From Nitrobacter sp. 62-23 (lineage in GTDB: Bacteria > Pseudomonadota > Alphaproteobacteria > Rhizobiales > Xanthobacteraceae): 59,469 nt of DNA. Shown here in pieces: positions 11,108 through 23,160 of this stretch. Every line of letters begins with the position of its first letter. The first letter of the stretch is position 1. The notes under the pieces are model-generated. The model was given only the letters and a program-made list of their open reading frames with translations. It did no database searches and was not told the DNA's origin. The DNA is taken from the NCBI RefSeq assembly GCF_001897285.1, contig NZ_MKSM01000126.1, positions 1-59,469 of the forward strand. Direction: 5' to 3'. Position numbers and translations under genes: made by a program.

Positions 11108-12319
11108 CTACCCCGTGGACGATCCGGTCCTCCCGACGAGCAGTCGCGCACAGACCAATCCGAGAATCGCGATGATGATTGCGTTTGCCGCGAGGGTCGG
11201 AAACTTCCCCGCCCAGGCAAGGCTCGCGCCATAGGCGATCGGACCGGCCGTCTGTCCCATGTAGAAGAAGAACGAATGCAGCGACAACGCGGTCGCCCGC
11301 GCCTGCTCGGACAATTCGCTGGCGAACACCTGCAGGCAGCCGTGCAGCATGTAGAAGCCCCAGCCCATCAGGATGAAACTAAGTGTCTGGATGCGCCAGT
11401 CCGGACCAAGACCAACGGCGACAATCTGCGCCGCCGCCAGCATTGCGCCCGCTATCATCATGCCGCGGATGCCGAACACCGACAGCAAGCGGGACACCGT
11501 CATCGTGTAGAACAGGCCGCCGACCGCAAATCCCGCGATGACGATTCCGGCAACCGAAAGCCGCGTTTCGCCGAGTTCGAACAGAAACGCCGCGACGTAA
11601 GGAAACAGTCCAAACACGCAGCAGCCTTCGATGAAAACCGCGGAGTAGCAGACCCTGGCGTTGGGATTGGTGAAGATCTGCCGGTAGCCATGGCGCAGAT
11701 CCATGAACTTCATCTGCCGCGAGGCCACGATCGCGTTGCCGCGGCGGAATCCAGCGCCGACGGCGATCGATGCAGTCAGAACCAGCACGCCGAGGACGAC
11801 AAGCACGCCGCGCCAGCCGACGAGATCCCCGATCACCCCGGAAAAGGACGCGCCGAGCAGATTGCCGCTCACCGTGCCCGCGATTGTCCTGCCGATCGCC
11901 ACCTGCCGCTTGGAGACCGGCACGAGGTCGCTCGCCATGCCGAGCGCGACCGGGAAAACACCACCCGACGCGATGCCCGCGAAGACGCGCGTCACGAACA
12001 GCGCGCCGTAGGATGTGCACAGCGCGCCAGCGACGTTCGCGATGCCGAGCAGCACCAGACACACCAGCATCAGCCGCGCCTTGCCGAACACGTCAGCGGC
12101 CGCGCCGATCAGCGGCTGCACGAGCGCGAACGAGAAGGCGGTGACCGCCGTCAGGCCGGCGGCGGTCGCAACTGTCACCGACATGTCGTCGGCGACATGC
12201 GGCAGCACCGGATCCAGCGCGCGCGTCGACAGGCTCGCCGCAAAGGTGGCCAGCGCGACAATATTCAGGAGCGGCGGCAACTTGTGCTGTCCGGCCGCGG
12301 CCGGGGTGGCCGATGTCAT
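11108..12319 (-). CDS. MFS transporter, translationally coupled to kdsA
   Basis: Drug-efflux-type MFS permease of 403 aa. It opens [11 protein letters not shown]. The N-terminal half is typical of DHA-type exporters ([56 protein letters not shown]). The second half includes [19 protein letters not shown]. The ATG at 12317-12319 overlaps the kdsA stop in an ATGA arrangement, so the two genes are almost certainly one transcript. The frame is open further upstream inside kdsA, but that is overlap, not protein. The substrate is unknown, and its link to Kdo synthesis is not obvious. Confidence 0.85.
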   Translation of the reverse strand: MTSATPAAAGQHKLPPLLNIVALATFAASLSTRALDPVLPHVADDMSVTVATAAGLTAVTAFSFALVQPLIGAAADVFGKARLMLVCLVLLGIANVAGALCTSYGALFVTRVFAGIASGGVFPVALGMASDLVPVSKRQVAIGRTIAGTVSGNLLGASFSGVIGDLVGWRGVLVVLGVLVLTASIAVGAGFRRGNAIVASRQMKFMDLRHGYRQIFTNPNARVCYSAVFIEGCCVFGLFPYVAAFLFELGETRLSVAGIVIAGFAVGGLFYTMTVSRLLSVFGIRGMMIAGAMLAAAQIVAVGLGPDWRIQTLSFILMGWGFYMLHGCLQVFASELSEQARATALSLHSFFFYMGQTAGPIAYGASLAWAGKFPTLAANAIIIAILGLVCARLLVGRTGSSTG

Positions 12320-13179
12320 TTCGCAGGCGCCGGATCGGCCGCCTTCGCCAGCGCATCGAACGCCATCAACCGCCGCACCAGCGCCTCGAACTCGCGAAGC
12401 GGCACCATATTGGGACCGTCCGAGGGGGCACGATCGGGATCGGGATGGGTCTCGATAAACACGCCGGCGACGCCGACCGCCACGGCCGCGCGCGCCAGCA
12501 CCGGCACGAATTCGCGCTCGCCGCCGGAGGATGCCCCCTTCCCGCCCGGCTGCTGCACCGAATGGGTGGCGTCGAAGATGACGGGCGCGCCGGTGGTGCG
12601 CGCGAGGATCGGCAGCGCGCGCATGTCCGAGACCAGCGTGTTGTAGCCGAAGGACGCCCCGCGTTCGGTGACCAGCACGTTGGGGTTGCCGCCGCCGGTG
12701 ATCTTGGCGACCACGTTCGCCATGTCCCAGGGCGCCAGGAATTGCCCTTTCTTGACGTTGATAACCTTGCCGGTCGTCGCCGCCGCCAGCAAAAGGTCGG
12801 TCTGCCGGCACAGGAACGCGGGTATTTGCAGCACGTCGACGACTTGCGCGACCTCGAGGCATTGCGCAGCCTCATGCACGTCGGTCAGCACCGGCAAACC
12901 GAGCGAGGCACGAATCTCGGCGAAAACCGGCAGAGCCTTTTTCAGCCCGATCCCGCGCGCGCCCGAGGCGCTGGTGCGGTTGGCCTTGTCGAACGAGGAT
13001 TTGAAGACAAGGCCGATATTCAACCGCGTGGCGATTTCCTTCAGCGCGCCGGCAACTTCGAGCGCATGGGCCCGGCTTTCCATCTGGCACGGGCCGGCGA
13101 TGACCGCCAGCGGCCGGTCCTGAGCGAAAGTGACTGGGCCGACGGCGACGACAGGCGCAGCGGAGAGAGACTGGTTCAA
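12316..13179 (-). CDS. kdsA: 3-deoxy-D-manno-octulosonate 8-phosphate synthase (KdsA)
   Basis: Condenses PEP and arabinose 5-phosphate to Kdo-8-phosphate for the lipopolysaccharide inner core; cytoplasmic TIM barrel, 287 aa. Signatures include [50 protein letters not shown] and [13 protein letters not shown]. The start is best read as TTG at 13179 (protein [10 protein letters not shown] after the initiator). An AAAGGAA ribosome-binding site sits about six bases upstream, and a longer reading adds 28 Arg-rich residues not seen in the family. The stop overlaps the start of the MFS gene. pyrG ends 91 bp upstream. Confidence 0.95.
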   Translation of the reverse strand: MNQSLSAAPVVAVGPVTFAQDRPLAVIAGPCQMESRAHALEVAGALKEIATRLNIGLVFKSSFDKANRTSASGARGIGLKKALPVFAEIRASLGLPVLTDVHEAAQCLEVAQVVDVLQIPAFLCRQTDLLLAAATTGKVINVKKGQFLAPWDMANVVAKITGGGNPNVLVTERGASFGYNTLVSDMRALPILARTTGAPVIFDATHSVQQPGGKGASSGGEREFVPVLARAAVAVGVAGVFIETHPDPDRAPSDGPNMVPLREFEALVRRLMAFDALAKAADPAPAK

Positions 13180-13270
13180 GACGGATTCCTTTGCTGACCG
13201 ACCATGCAGGCCGGCAGCGGCGGGATCAACCCCCCTGTCGCGACGTCGAATTTGTGCGCTCAAGCGCAGC

Positions 13271-14914
<1,644 letters not shown>

Positions 14915-15066
14915 TTAAGGCTCCCGTGTCGATTCGCCAAAACCAATCGCAGCCGTCAGCCAGATGCGGATGGGCTGTGGGTGACTTTCAAAATTCTAAC
15001 GATTGCAGTTTCTTAAGTGAGTCTGCTGACGCAGGACGGCAACCCCGCTCCTGCATGGCGCCCTGC

Positions 15067-15444
15067 TTATTGCGAGCGAGGCGCCTGCGGGCCCGCGGGC
15101 GCCGGCGCGGCCGGTTGCTCGGATTGTTTCAGCGAATCGAGAAGGCCGCCGCTCGCAGGCGGAGCAACCGGTGCCGGCTGCGACTGTGACACCGGCGCCG
15201 TATCCAAAATCGAACCCGGTTTGTGCTCGTAGCCTGCAAGCCAGGACAGGAACAGGCTGGTCACGAAGAAGCCGGCCGCGAGGAAGGCGGTCGTGCGCGT
15301 CAACAGGTTCGCGGTGCCGCGGCTCGACATGAAGCCCGCGCCGCCGCCCATGCCGAGGCCACCGCCTTCAGACTTCTGCAGCAGCACGACGACTGTCAGC
15401 GCCGAAACGATCATCAGGTGGAGAACGATAACTACGGTCTGCAT
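15067..15444 (-). CDS. secG: Protein translocase subunit SecG
   Basis: Non-essential SecYEG translocon component, 125 aa. Two transmembrane helices are visible: about residues 3-20 (TVVIVLHLMIVSALTVVVLL) and about 52-70 (TAFLAAGFFVTSLFLSWLA). Between them is the conserved SecG loop KSEGGGLGMGGGAGFMSSRG. The tail from about residue 85 is Ala/Pro/Gln-rich and probably disordered, as usual in alphaproteobacteria. The order tpiA-secG-pyrG on one strand is commonly conserved. tpiA ends 141 bp upstream. Confidence 0.92.
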   Translation of the reverse strand: MQTVVIVLHLMIVSALTVVVLLQKSEGGGLGMGGGAGFMSSRGTANLLTRTTAFLAAGFFVTSLFLSWLAGYEHKPGSILDTAPVSQSQPAPVAPPASGGLLDSLKQSEQPAAPAPAGPQAPRSQ

Positions 15445-15585
15445 CGAACACCGTCCGTCACAGGCGATCGAACCGGGTAGGCCGGTCGGGCACGCCTGTG
15501 GGGGTTGAAGTTGGCCGCTGTCTACACGATCGCCGGCGGGATTGCCACCCCCCGCAATCCTGCCCGCCGCCGCGAGTTGAACCGG

Positions 15586-16338
15586 TCAGGCAACGGCTTG
15601 GGCTATCCCCAGGAAATCGGCGGCCTTGAGGCTGGCGCCGCCGATCAGCGCCCCGTTCACATTCGGCACAGCCAATAACTCCGCGGCATTCGACGGCTTC
15701 ACCGAGCCGCCATAGAGAATACGGATCCTGGCCCCCTCTCCGCTGAAGCGCTGGTTGAGCTGGTCACGGATAAATCCATGCACCTCCTGCACATCCTGCG
15801 GCGTCGGCGTGCGGCCAGTGCCGATGGCCCAGACCGGCTCGTAGGCGACGACAAGATTGGCGGCGGTCGTGCCATCCGGCAGCGAGCCGGCAAGCTGCCG
15901 TCCGACCACGTCGAGCGTCTGGCCGGCATCGCGCTGGTCCTGGGTTTCGCCGACGCAGACGATGGCGATCAACGCCGCCCGCCATGCGGCCTCCGCTTTT
16001 TGCCGCACCAGCGCATCGGTCTCGCCATGATCGGCGCGGCGCTCGGAATGGCCGACGATGACGGCTGTCGCGCCCGCATCGGCCAGCATCTCGGCTGAAA
16101 TATCGCCCGTGTGGGCTCCGGAAGGCTTGGGGTGGCAATCCTGTCCGCCGATCCGCAGCGGCGATCCCTGGACCGCCCCGGCAAAGGCCAGCACCAGCGT
16201 CGCCGGCGGACAGATCAGCAGATCGGCCTTTTGCGCAGGCCCGTCCGCGCCTGCGATCATCTGGCCGAGTTCGCCGGCCGAAGCCTTGAGGCCGTTCATC
16301 TTCCAGTTTCCAGCAATCAGCGGTCGCAGCCCGGTCAT
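15586..16338 (-). CDS. tpiA: Triosephosphate isomerase
   Basis: Interconverts dihydroxyacetone phosphate and glyceraldehyde 3-phosphate; 250 aa TIM barrel. Catalytic Lys13 lies in AGNWKMNG, the electrophilic His in VIVGHSERR (about 97), and the base Glu in [13 protein letters not shown] (about 166). The phosphate loop is [12 protein letters not shown] and the C-terminal [10 protein letters not shown] is intact. The start [10 protein letters not shown] at 16338 matches the family; a longer frame to 16380 adds a non-homologous stretch. It is divergent from ppiD. The 257 bp between them must hold both promoters. Confidence 0.97.
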   Translation of the reverse strand: MTGLRPLIAGNWKMNGLKASAGELGQMIAGADGPAQKADLLICPPATLVLAFAGAVQGSPLRIGGQDCHPKPSGAHTGDISAEMLADAGATAVIVGHSERRADHGETDALVRQKAEAAWRAALIAIVCVGETQDQRDAGQTLDVVGRQLAGSLPDGTTAANLVVAYEPVWAIGTGRTPTPQDVQEVHGFIRDQLNQRFSGEGARIRILYGGSVKPSNAAELLAVPNVNGALIGGASLKAADFLGIAQAVA

Positions 16339-16595
16339 GGATCTCTCATGGGTGATTTCGACGGTTCGTCCCCTCGGCACGCATGGTCCCCCGCGTCGAA
16401 GGTTCGAAAGGTCTTGCTAGCAGAGGTTATCCACCGGGACCAGTCTCCGCTATCCGCCGCAACGCGCGACGGTTCGTCCCGCCGAGGTTGCGAGCGCTGG
16501 ATTGCCACTTTATGATGCGTTATCAACTTGGTGACGCCCCGCGCGGCTTTTTCCGCCGAGGTGCGAACCGCTTCCCTCCTGCAAAAGACGGACTC

Positions 16596-18503
16596 ATGCT
16601 TCGAGGAATACGCAACGCCTCATCAAACTGGCTCGGCAAGACCCTCATGACCATCGTGATGGGCCTGCTGATCGTGGCTTTCGGCATCTGGGGCATCGCG
16701 GACATCTTTCACGGTTTCGGCCAGTCGAACCTGGCCACGGTCGGCGGCACCCAGATTTCGACCGAGCAGTTCCGCGAGATTTATAATGACCGGCTGCAGC
16801 AGATCGGGCGCCAGTTCGGGCGTTCGCTGTCCCCCGACCAGGTCAGAGCGCTCGGCCTCGACCGTCAGGTGCTGCAGCAGGTGATTGCGGAAGCCGCGCT
16901 CGACGAGGACGCGCGGCGCAAGGGACTCAACGCGTCGGATGAGGAGATCAAGCGCCGGATCATGAGCGATCCCAATTTCAAGGGCGCCAACAATGCATTC
17001 GACCCGGCCCGCTTCGCCGGCCTGATCCGCCAGATGGGATACACCGAACAACGCTACGTCACCGAGCAGCGGCAGACGGAACTGCGCCGCCAGATCGCCG
17101 GCACGGTGGCGGCCGGCGTCGAGCCCTCGAAGACGCTTCTCGATATGCTGAACCGTTTCCAGAACGAGCAGCGCACGATCGATTACGTCAAGCTCGGCGC
17201 CGCGCAGGCCGGAAACATCGATCCGCCGACGCCGGATCAGCTTGCGAGTTATTTCGACGCCCACAAGGTGCAGTTCCGCGCGCCTGAATTCCGCAAGATC
17301 GCTTTCGTCGTGATGACGCCGGAGTCGATCGCGAAATCGATAACGGTGTCCGACGAGGACGCCAAAAAGGCCTATGAGGAGCAGAAGGACAAGCTGTCCA
17401 CGCCCGAAAAGCGGCAGCTCTGGCAGATGGTATTCCCGAACGTCACCGAGGCGCAGGCGGCGCGGAGCAAGATCCAGGCCGGCGCATCCTTCGACGACAT
17501 CGCCAAGGAGCGCGGTCTCGCCGCCTCCGACGTCGATCTTGGCACGGTCACCAGGTCGGAGATCATCGACCCGGCAACCGCCGAGGCCGCCTTCTCGCTC
17601 AAGACCGACGAGGTCAGCCAGCCGATCCAGGGCAAATTTGGCGTCGCGCTCGTCAAGGTGGGCAAGATCGAACCCGGCAACCAGCCGACCTACGACAGCG
17701 TCGCCGCGAAACTGAAACACGATATCGCGGTGGATCGCGCGCGCGCCGAGGTCAACGACCTCCACAACAAGATGGAGGACGAGCGCGGCGGCGGCGCGAG
17801 CGTTGTCGAGGCCGCCAAGAAGCTCGGCCTCACCGCGGTCACCATCGATGCCGTCGACCGTTCCGGACGCGCGCCGGACGGCAAGCCAGTCGCGGGGCTG
17901 CCGCCGGGCGTCGAACTGATCGCGCAGGCGTTCGCCAGCGATGTCGGCGTCGACAACGAGACGCTGCAGATCGGCAATAACGGCTACGTCTGGTTCGACG
18001 TGCTCGGCGTTACGCCCTCGCGCGAGCGCACCCTCGACGAGGTCAAGGACAAGGTCGAGGCCGGATGGCGCAACGAACAGATCGGCAGCCGGCTGATGAC
18101 CAAGGCGACGGACATGGTCCGCACGCTGGACCAGGGCGGCAAGCTCGCCGACGAGGCAGCCCGCCTCGGTCTCAAGGTCGAGAGCGCGAGCGGCATCAAG
18201 CGCGACGGCACCGCGGCCGGCCTGCCCGGCGCCGTGATCGCCGCCGTATTCCGCACGGCCAGGGACGGAGCCGGACAGGCGCCGGGCGCGGGGCCCGACG
18301 ACTGGGTCGTTTTCCGTGTCACCGACGTGAAGGTGCCCCCGCTCGATCTTGCCTCCGATGAGATGAAGAAACTGAAGGACGGCCTGCAGCGCGCCCTGGC
18401 CGATGAGGACGTCGGCCAGTACATCGTCAGGCTCGAAACCGAGATCGGCACCACGATCAATCAGGCGGCGGTGGCGCAGATCACCGGCGCCAATTCGAAC
18501 TGA
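16596..18503 (+). CDS. ppiD: Peptidyl-prolyl cis-trans isomerase, PpiD/SurA-like membrane-anchored chaperone
   Basis: Periplasmic folding factor tethered to the inner membrane, 635 aa. The single transmembrane anchor is about residues 15-36 ([20 protein letters not shown]). A SurA_N-type chaperone segment follows ([18 protein letters not shown] to about residue 170), then a PpiC parvulin-like domain at about 255-365 ([32 protein letters not shown]), then a C-terminal chaperone region. It probably helps Sec substrates emerging at SecYEG. The ATG at 16596 begins [12 protein letters not shown]; the longer open frame upstream lacks homology-like content. It precedes trpD by 38 bp. Confidence 0.9.
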   Translation: MLRGIRNASSNWLGKTLMTIVMGLLIVAFGIWGIADIFHGFGQSNLATVGGTQISTEQFREIYNDRLQQIGRQFGRSLSPDQVRALGLDRQVLQQVIAEAALDEDARRKGLNASDEEIKRRIMSDPNFKGANNAFDPARFAGLIRQMGYTEQRYVTEQRQTELRRQIAGTVAAGVEPSKTLLDMLNRFQNEQRTIDYVKLGAAQAGNIDPPTPDQLASYFDAHKVQFRAPEFRKIAFVVMTPESIAKSITVSDEDAKKAYEEQKDKLSTPEKRQLWQMVFPNVTEAQAARSKIQAGASFDDIAKERGLAASDVDLGTVTRSEIIDPATAEAAFSLKTDEVSQPIQGKFGVALVKVGKIEPGNQPTYDSVAAKLKHDIAVDRARAEVNDLHNKMEDERGGGASVVEAAKKLGLTAVTIDAVDRSGRAPDGKPVAGLPPGVELIAQAFASDVGVDNETLQIGNNGYVWFDVLGVTPSRERTLDEVKDKVEAGWRNEQIGSRLMTKATDMVRTLDQGGKLADEAARLGLKVESASGIKRDGTAAGLPGAVIAAVFRTARDGAGQAPGAGPDDWVVFRVTDVKVPPLDLASDEMKKLKDGLQRALADEDVGQYIVRLETEIGTTINQAAVAQITGANSN

Positions 18504-18541
18504 CGGGACCCACGGCGTCCCATATTTTCCGAAAGTATCCG

Positions 18542-19555
18542 ATGGACGATCTCAAGGCCCTGATCGGAAAAGTCGCAACCGGCGCGGCGCTGACGCGCGA
18601 GGAAGCGGCGTCGGCATTCGACAGCATGATGTCGGGCGAGGCCACGCCCTCGCAGATGGGCGGGCTTCTGATGGCGCTGCGCGTGCGCGGCGAAACCGTC
18701 GACGAGATCACCGGCGCGGTCTCGGCGATGCGCGCCAAGATGCTGCGGGTCACGGCTCCTGCCGATGCCGTCGATGTCGTCGGCACCGGCGGAGACGGCT
18801 CGGGCTCGGTGAACGTCTCGACCTGCGCCTCGTTCATCGTCGCCGGCGCGGGCGTTCCCGTCGCCAAGCACGGCAACCGCGCGCTGTCCTCGAAATCCGG
18901 CGCAGCCGATTGCCTCGCTGCGCTCGGCATCAAGATCGACCTCGCGCCCGAACAGGTCGGCCGCTGCGTCAACGAAGCCGGCATCGGCTTCATGTTCGCG
19001 CCGGCGCATCATCCGGCGATGAAGAACGTCGGCCCGACCCGCGTCGAACTCGCGACCCGCACCATTTTCAATCTGCTCGGTCCGCTGTCCAATCCGGCCG
19101 GCGTCAGGCGGCAGATGGTCGGCGTGTTCTCGCGGAAATGGGTGGAACCGCTGGCGCAGGTGCTCAAGAACCTCGGCTCAGATTCGGTGTGGGTGGTTCA
19201 CGGCTCCGACGGGCTCGACGAGATCACCCTCACCGGCCCGACATTCGTGGCCGCGCTCGAGAACGGCAACATCCGCACCTTCGAGGTTACGCCGGATGAC
19301 GCGGGTTTGCCGCGCGCCGGGGGCGATGCGCTGAAGGGCGGTGACGCCGAGGCGAACGCAGCATCCTTGCGCGGCGTGCTTGAAGGCAAGCCTGGCGCTT
19401 TTCGCGACGTCGCGCTGCTCAACGCGGCCGCGGCCCTGATCGTCGCAGGCAAGGCGAAGGACCTGAAGGACGGCGTCGCGCTCGGCGCGAAATCCCTCGA
19501 CAGCGGCGCGGCGATGAACAAACTGAAGCGGCTGATCGCGGTATCCAACGGTTGA
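18542..19555 (+). CDS. trpD: Anthranilate phosphoribosyltransferase
   Basis: Second step of tryptophan synthesis: joins anthranilate with PRPP; 337 aa, cytoplasmic homodimer. The PRPP-binding glycine loop [19 protein letters not shown] and [21 protein letters not shown] are present, as are the anthranilate-site region [20 protein letters not shown] and [13 protein letters not shown]. trpC follows after 9 bp. The first-step genes trpE and trpG are absent here, so anthranilate synthase must be encoded elsewhere. Confidence 0.97.
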   Translation: MDDLKALIGKVATGAALTREEAASAFDSMMSGEATPSQMGGLLMALRVRGETVDEITGAVSAMRAKMLRVTAPADAVDVVGTGGDGSGSVNVSTCASFIVAGAGVPVAKHGNRALSSKSGAADCLAALGIKIDLAPEQVGRCVNEAGIGFMFAPAHHPAMKNVGPTRVELATRTIFNLLGPLSNPAGVRRQMVGVFSRKWVEPLAQVLKNLGSDSVWVVHGSDGLDEITLTGPTFVAALENGNIRTFEVTPDDAGLPRAGGDALKGGDAEANAASLRGVLEGKPGAFRDVALLNAAAALIVAGKAKDLKDGVALGAKSLDSGAAMNKLKRLIAVSNG

Positions 19556-19564
19556 CGACGTGGC

Positions 19565-20383
19565 ATGGCTGACATCCTGACCAAGATCGAAGCCTACAAG
19601 CGCGAGGAAATCGCCGCCGCCAAGCGCGCGCACCCGCCCTCCGAGGTCATGGCAGCCGCCAAAGCAGCGTCGCCGCCGCGCGGCTTCGTGCAGGCCATCC
19701 GCGCAAAACACGCCCGCGGTGACCATGCCCTGATCGCCGAGATCAAGAAGGCCTCGCCTTCGAAAGGGCTGATCCGCGCCGACTTCGATCCGCCGGCGCT
19801 GGCGCGCGCCTACGAGGCCGGCGGCGCGGCCTGTCTGTCCGTCCTGACAGATACGCCCTCCTTTCAGGGCCGGCTCGATTTCATGACGGCCGCCCGCGCC
19901 GCGACGTCGCTGCCGGTGCTGCGCAAGGATTTCATGTTCGACACCTATCAGGTGGCGGAGGCCCGCGCGCACGGAGCCGACTGCATCCTGATCATCATGG
20001 CCGCGCTCGACGATGCGACGGCGACAGACATCGAGGCGGCGGCGCTCGATCTTGGCATGGACGTGCTGCTCGAGGTTCACGACCGCGCCGAACTCGATCG
20101 CGCGCTGAAACTCCGTTCGCCGATGATCGGCATCAACAACCGCAACCTGCGCACGTTCGAGACAACGCTCGCGACCAGCGAAGCGCTGGCGCCGCTCGTG
20201 CCGAAAGACCGCCTGCTGGTCGGCGAAAGCGGCATCTTCGCACAAGCCGACCTCGCGCGGCTCGAGCGGGTCGGCATCTCCACTTTCCTCGTCGGCGAAA
20301 GCCTGATGCGGCAGGCCGACGTCACCGCCGCGACGCGAACGCTGCTGGCGCGGGAGCGCGCGGGTTCCTTAAAGGAAGGGTAA
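19565..20383 (+). CDS. trpC: Indole-3-glycerol-phosphate synthase
   Basis: Ring-closing step of tryptophan synthesis, 272 aa TIM barrel. The active-site Lys lies in [15 protein letters not shown] (about residues 58-72). [20 protein letters not shown] holds the second catalytic Lys. The phosphate and product loops [14 protein letters not shown] and LLVGESGIF are intact. It is monofunctional and not fused to TrpF. It is tightly spaced between trpD (9 bp) and moaC (8 bp), forming a trpDC-moaC operon common in alphaproteobacteria. Confidence 0.97.
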   Translation: MADILTKIEAYKREEIAAAKRAHPPSEVMAAAKAASPPRGFVQAIRAKHARGDHALIAEIKKASPSKGLIRADFDPPALARAYEAGGAACLSVLTDTPSFQGRLDFMTAARAATSLPVLRKDFMFDTYQVAEARAHGADCILIIMAALDDATATDIEAAALDLGMDVLLEVHDRAELDRALKLRSPMIGINNRNLRTFETTLATSEALAPLVPKDRLLVGESGIFAQADLARLERVGISTFLVGESLMRQADVTAATRTLLARERAGSLKEG

Positions 20384-20391
20384 AGGACGAT

Positions 20392-20904
20392 ATGGCCAGC
20401 AAGAAAGACGAACCCGCCCTCACCCACATCGACGCCAAAGGCGAAGCGCGGATGGTCGACGTCTCGGCCAAGCCCGCGACCGAACGCGTCGCCGTCGCCG
20501 AAGGCGTGGTGGTCATGACGAAAGCCACGCTGGCGCTGATCGAAAGCGGCAACGCCAAGAAAGGCGACGTGCTCGGCACCGCCCGCATCGCCGGCATCAT
20601 GGCGGCCAAGCGAACCTCGGACCTGATCCCGCTGTGTCATCCGCTGGCGCTGTCGAAGGTCACGCTCGACATTGAGACCGACAAAAAAATTCCGGGCTGC
20701 CGGGTGCGGGCCAGCGTCAAGGTCTCCGGCCCGACCGGCGTGGAGATGGAAGCCTTGACCGCCGTCTCCGTCGCCTGTCTCACCATCTACGACATGATCA
20801 AGGCCGTCGAACGCGGGGTGCGGATCGAAGGCATTCACCTCGTCGAGAAGAAGGGCGGCAAGTCCGGCCACTACCTCGTGACGGAGGCTCCGTCAGTGAA
20901 ATAG
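20392..20904 (+). CDS. moaC: Cyclic pyranopterin monophosphate synthase (MoaC)
   Basis: With MoaA it converts GTP to cyclic pyranopterin monophosphate, the first molybdenum-cofactor intermediate; 170 aa. Signatures are the N-terminal [37 protein letters not shown] and the active-site [13 protein letters not shown]. The C-terminal [25 protein letters not shown] contributes the essential Lys residues. moeA, also a molybdenum-cofactor gene, follows about 890 bp downstream, after an oppositely oriented SPW gene. The last 12 bases overlap the 3' end of that convergent gene. Confidence 0.96.
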   Translation: MASKKDEPALTHIDAKGEARMVDVSAKPATERVAVAEGVVVMTKATLALIESGNAKKGDVLGTARIAGIMAAKRTSDLIPLCHPLALSKVTLDIETDKKIPGCRVRASVKVSGPTGVEMEALTAVSVACLTIYDMIKAVERGVRIEGIHLVEKKGGKSGHYLVTEAPSVK

Positions 20905-21288
20905 CGGCCGGTCATGCTCGGCCTGCGCAAGGCGGCGAGCCTCGTCCTCCTTGTCATAGACCAGCCAGATTTCCAGCGCCGCCAGGAACGCGACCACGAC
21001 GCCGATGCCGATGCTGAAGTGCATGGCGCGGGTATGGGCGAAGCCCAGAACCCAGGGCGAGACGATCAGCCAGAGACCGAGCAGCAGGTTGGCCCATTCC
21101 TTCCACCGGGCGAACGCCAGCAGCGCCGCCACCGAGATCACGCCGATCGCCGCGGCGCTGGCCCAGATATCGAGGTCTGTCGTCGCTGTGGCCCGCGCGA
21201 GAAACCAGGGAGTCGCAAACAGGCCCAGGGCCAGCACGAGATTGTAGACGTCGAGGATCGATTCCCGTCGCCATTTTTTCCACTTCAT
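20893..21288 (-). CDS. SPW-repeat integral membrane protein
   Basis: Small membrane protein of 131 aa with four hydrophobic helices forming two repeats. Each repeat has a helix followed by a T/S-P-W motif: [11 protein letters not shown] (about 25-34) and [15 protein letters not shown] (about 75-89). This is the SPW repeat family, of unknown function. The ATG at 21288 ([10 protein letters not shown]) has an excellent AAGGAGG ribosome-binding site six bases upstream, so a longer frame to 21315 is rejected. It is convergent with moaC and overlaps it by 12 bp. Confidence 0.82.
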   Translation of the reverse strand: MKWKKWRRESILDVYNLVLALGLFATPWFLARATATTDLDIWASAAAIGVISVAALLAFARWKEWANLLLGLWLIVSPWVLGFAHTRAMHFSIGIGVVVAFLAALEIWLVYDKEDEARRLAQAEHDRPLFH

Positions 21289-21792
21289 GGATGCCTCCTT
21301 GTCTGCGCGCTCCAACCATTGCCCTCGCCCGAATCATCCCTCCCGATTTTCGGACAACCGACCCGGCCTCGGACGGTTCCGTCGTTCCCTCATTAAGGTT
21401 TGTCTACCCTTCATGGGCGTTTTGATCTCGAATCAGAAAATGTCGCCAACCCGATGATCTCGATAGGATTCGGGTTCGGGAGTTCATCAGACAGTTGAGC
21501 CCTTGCCGGTGAGGCGGCCCTCAGCAGGGCGAACCCGTTTGAACGGCCCGTCGCAATGTTCGGCGGACGTTGTCTGCGGATCGCAAGTTCTGTAGATGAG
21601 GTCCTACGCCGGCGAAGCGTGCTCGTTTCTTCGACGATCCAGCCGACCGGCGGCAGCCTCGCAAGGCGGACGCCAAATCTAAAAAACCCATCTGGCAATC
21701 TATGTTTGCCAGCAGTTCTTTGATTGCAACGTTCGCACAGCCTCCCGCCGATCCCGGAAATCGGACCGGTGGGACCCTGGGAGAAAATGGTC
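21289..21792. other. 504-bp gap between SPW gene and moeA
   Basis: I see no convincing gene here. Reading frames across it are Arg-rich shadows. It must contain the promoter of the SPW gene (minus, right after 21288) and that of moeA (plus). A GAAC-CCGTTT-GAAC motif at 21531-21544 has six-base, not seven-base, spacing and is probably not a LexA site. No clear riboswitch, terminator or long inverted repeat is visible. Confidence 0.5.
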
Positions 21793-23007
21793 ATGCCCTT
21801 GATGGCGGTTGCCGACGCCTTAGCGGCTGTTCTTGCCGGAGTCGAAGCGCTGCCGGAAGAAATGGTCGGTCTTGACGACGCCCATCGCCGGGTGCTGGCA
21901 CGCGACCTTCCCTCGCGCCGCACCCAGCCACCGGTCGCGATGTCGGCGATGGACGGCTATGCGGTGCGCGCCGCCGATATCGCGACGATTCCGGCGCGGC
22001 TGCATGTGATCGGCGAGATCGCCGCGGGACGGCCTCTCGCGCGGGCGCTGCAGGCCGGCGAGGCTTTGAGGATTTTCACCGGCGGCGTGGTGCCGGACAG
22101 CGCCGATACCGTCGTGATCCAGGAAGACACCGAACGCGACGGCGAGCATGTCATCCTCAAGGAAGCCACCGCCGCCGGAAAGAACATCCGCGCCGCCGGC
22201 GTCGATTTTCGCGAGGGCGACGTGCTGCTGCGCGCCCATAGCTATCTCACCGACCGCCATCTCTCCTTGGCCGCAGGCATGAACTACCCGGACCTGCCGG
22301 TGCATCGCCGTCCGAAGGTCGCCGTGCTCGCCACCGGCGACGAACTGGTCCTGCCGGGCACAACGCCGGGCCCCGGACAGATCATCCTGTCCAACGGCTA
22401 CGCGCTTCGCGCGCTCGCCCGCAGCGAAGGCGCCGAGGCGCTCGACCTCGGCGTCGTCGCCGACACCTTGGACGCAACGAGGACCGCCATCCGCCGCGCC
22501 CGCGACAGCGGCGCCGACATTCTCGTCACCACCGGCGGCGCGTCGGTCGGCGACCATGACTTCGTCAAGCGTGCGCTCGACGCCGAAGGCGTGGAGATCG
22601 CGTTCTGGCGGATCGCGCTGCGGCCCGGCAAGCCTATGATGCACGGGCGGCTCGGCCCGATGCGCGTGATCGGCCTGCCCGGCAATCCCGTCTCGTCCTA
22701 TATCTGCGCGTTCCTGTTCATGGTGCCGTTGATCCGCGCACTGTCCGGGCGCGAGGACGTTGGCCATCGCGTTGAACGCGCTTTGCTCGGCAAGGACCTT
22801 GCCTCCAATCAGGCACGGCAGGATTACCTGCGCGCGCGCCTGGCGTACTCGGCCGAGGGGCTGCCGACCGCGACGCCGGTCGGCCACCAGGACAGTTCGC
22901 TGCTGGGCAATCTCGCCGCGGCGGAAGCGCTCGTGGTCCGCGCGCCGTTCGCACCCGCCGCCCGCAAGGGTGAGCCGTGCGACATCATCAAACTCGCGTT
23001 GTCGTAA
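21793..23007 (+). CDS. moeA: Molybdopterin molybdenumtransferase (MoeA)
   Basis: Inserts molybdate into adenylylated molybdopterin; 404 aa. Signatures are the N-terminal substrate loop RTQPPVAMSAMDGYAVRAAD, FTGGVVPDSADTVVIQED, and the MoCF-binding domain with ILVTTGGASVGDHDFVKRAL and GLPGNPVSSYICAFLFMVP. I chose the ATG at 21793 (MPLMAVADALAAVLAG), with GGGAG about nine bases upstream. Starts at 21787 or 21802 are also possible. lexA follows after 153 bp of regulatory DNA. Confidence 0.94.
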   Translation: MPLMAVADALAAVLAGVEALPEEMVGLDDAHRRVLARDLPSRRTQPPVAMSAMDGYAVRAADIATIPARLHVIGEIAAGRPLARALQAGEALRIFTGGVVPDSADTVVIQEDTERDGEHVILKEATAAGKNIRAAGVDFREGDVLLRAHSYLTDRHLSLAAGMNYPDLPVHRRPKVAVLATGDELVLPGTTPGPGQIILSNGYALRALARSEGAEALDLGVVADTLDATRTAIRRARDSGADILVTTGGASVGDHDFVKRALDAEGVEIAFWRIALRPGKPMMHGRLGPMRVIGLPGNPVSSYICAFLFMVPLIRALSGREDVGHRVERALLGKDLASNQARQDYLRARLAYSAEGLPTATPVGHQDSSLLGNLAAAEALVVRAPFAPAARKGEPCDIIKLALS

Positions 23008-23038
23008 AACCTCGCTCCGTTGACGCTAAATTAAACAC

Positions 23039-23084
23039 TTGCGGAACACATATCGAACATATAGTGTTCGTTCATGATTTGTTT
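23039..23084 (+). promoter_or_regulatory. lexA promoter/operator with clustered LexA half-sites
   Basis: A perfect alphaproteobacterial SOS box, GAAC-ACATATC-GAAC, spans 23044-23058. GTTC half-sites follow at 23066-23069 and 23070-23073, and GTTT at 23081-23084. This gives GAAC-N7-GTTC (23055-23069) and GTTC-N7-GTTT (23070-23084) as further candidate pairs. A possible -35 TTGCGG (23039-23044) and -10 TATAGT (23060-23065, spacing 15) overlap the box. The layout predicts autorepression of lexA. Confidence 0.85.
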
Positions 23085-23160
23085 CGAGAACTCATGACAT
23101 TGCGAGCCATCGTTATCGGAATCGGACGGCGGGCGCCATCAATCGGGGACTAAAGTCGGC

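Noticed and set aside
10388-12646. Open frame of 752 codons on the plus strand
   Set aside because: It spans two MFS genes and kdsA in an antisense or shifted frame, is Arg/Gln/His-rich and has no family features: a GC-skew shadow.
21531-21544. GAAC-CCGTTT-GAAC as a LexA box upstream of moeA
   Set aside because: Half-sites are separated by six bases, not the seven of the alphaproteobacterial consensus, and no promoter overlaps it.
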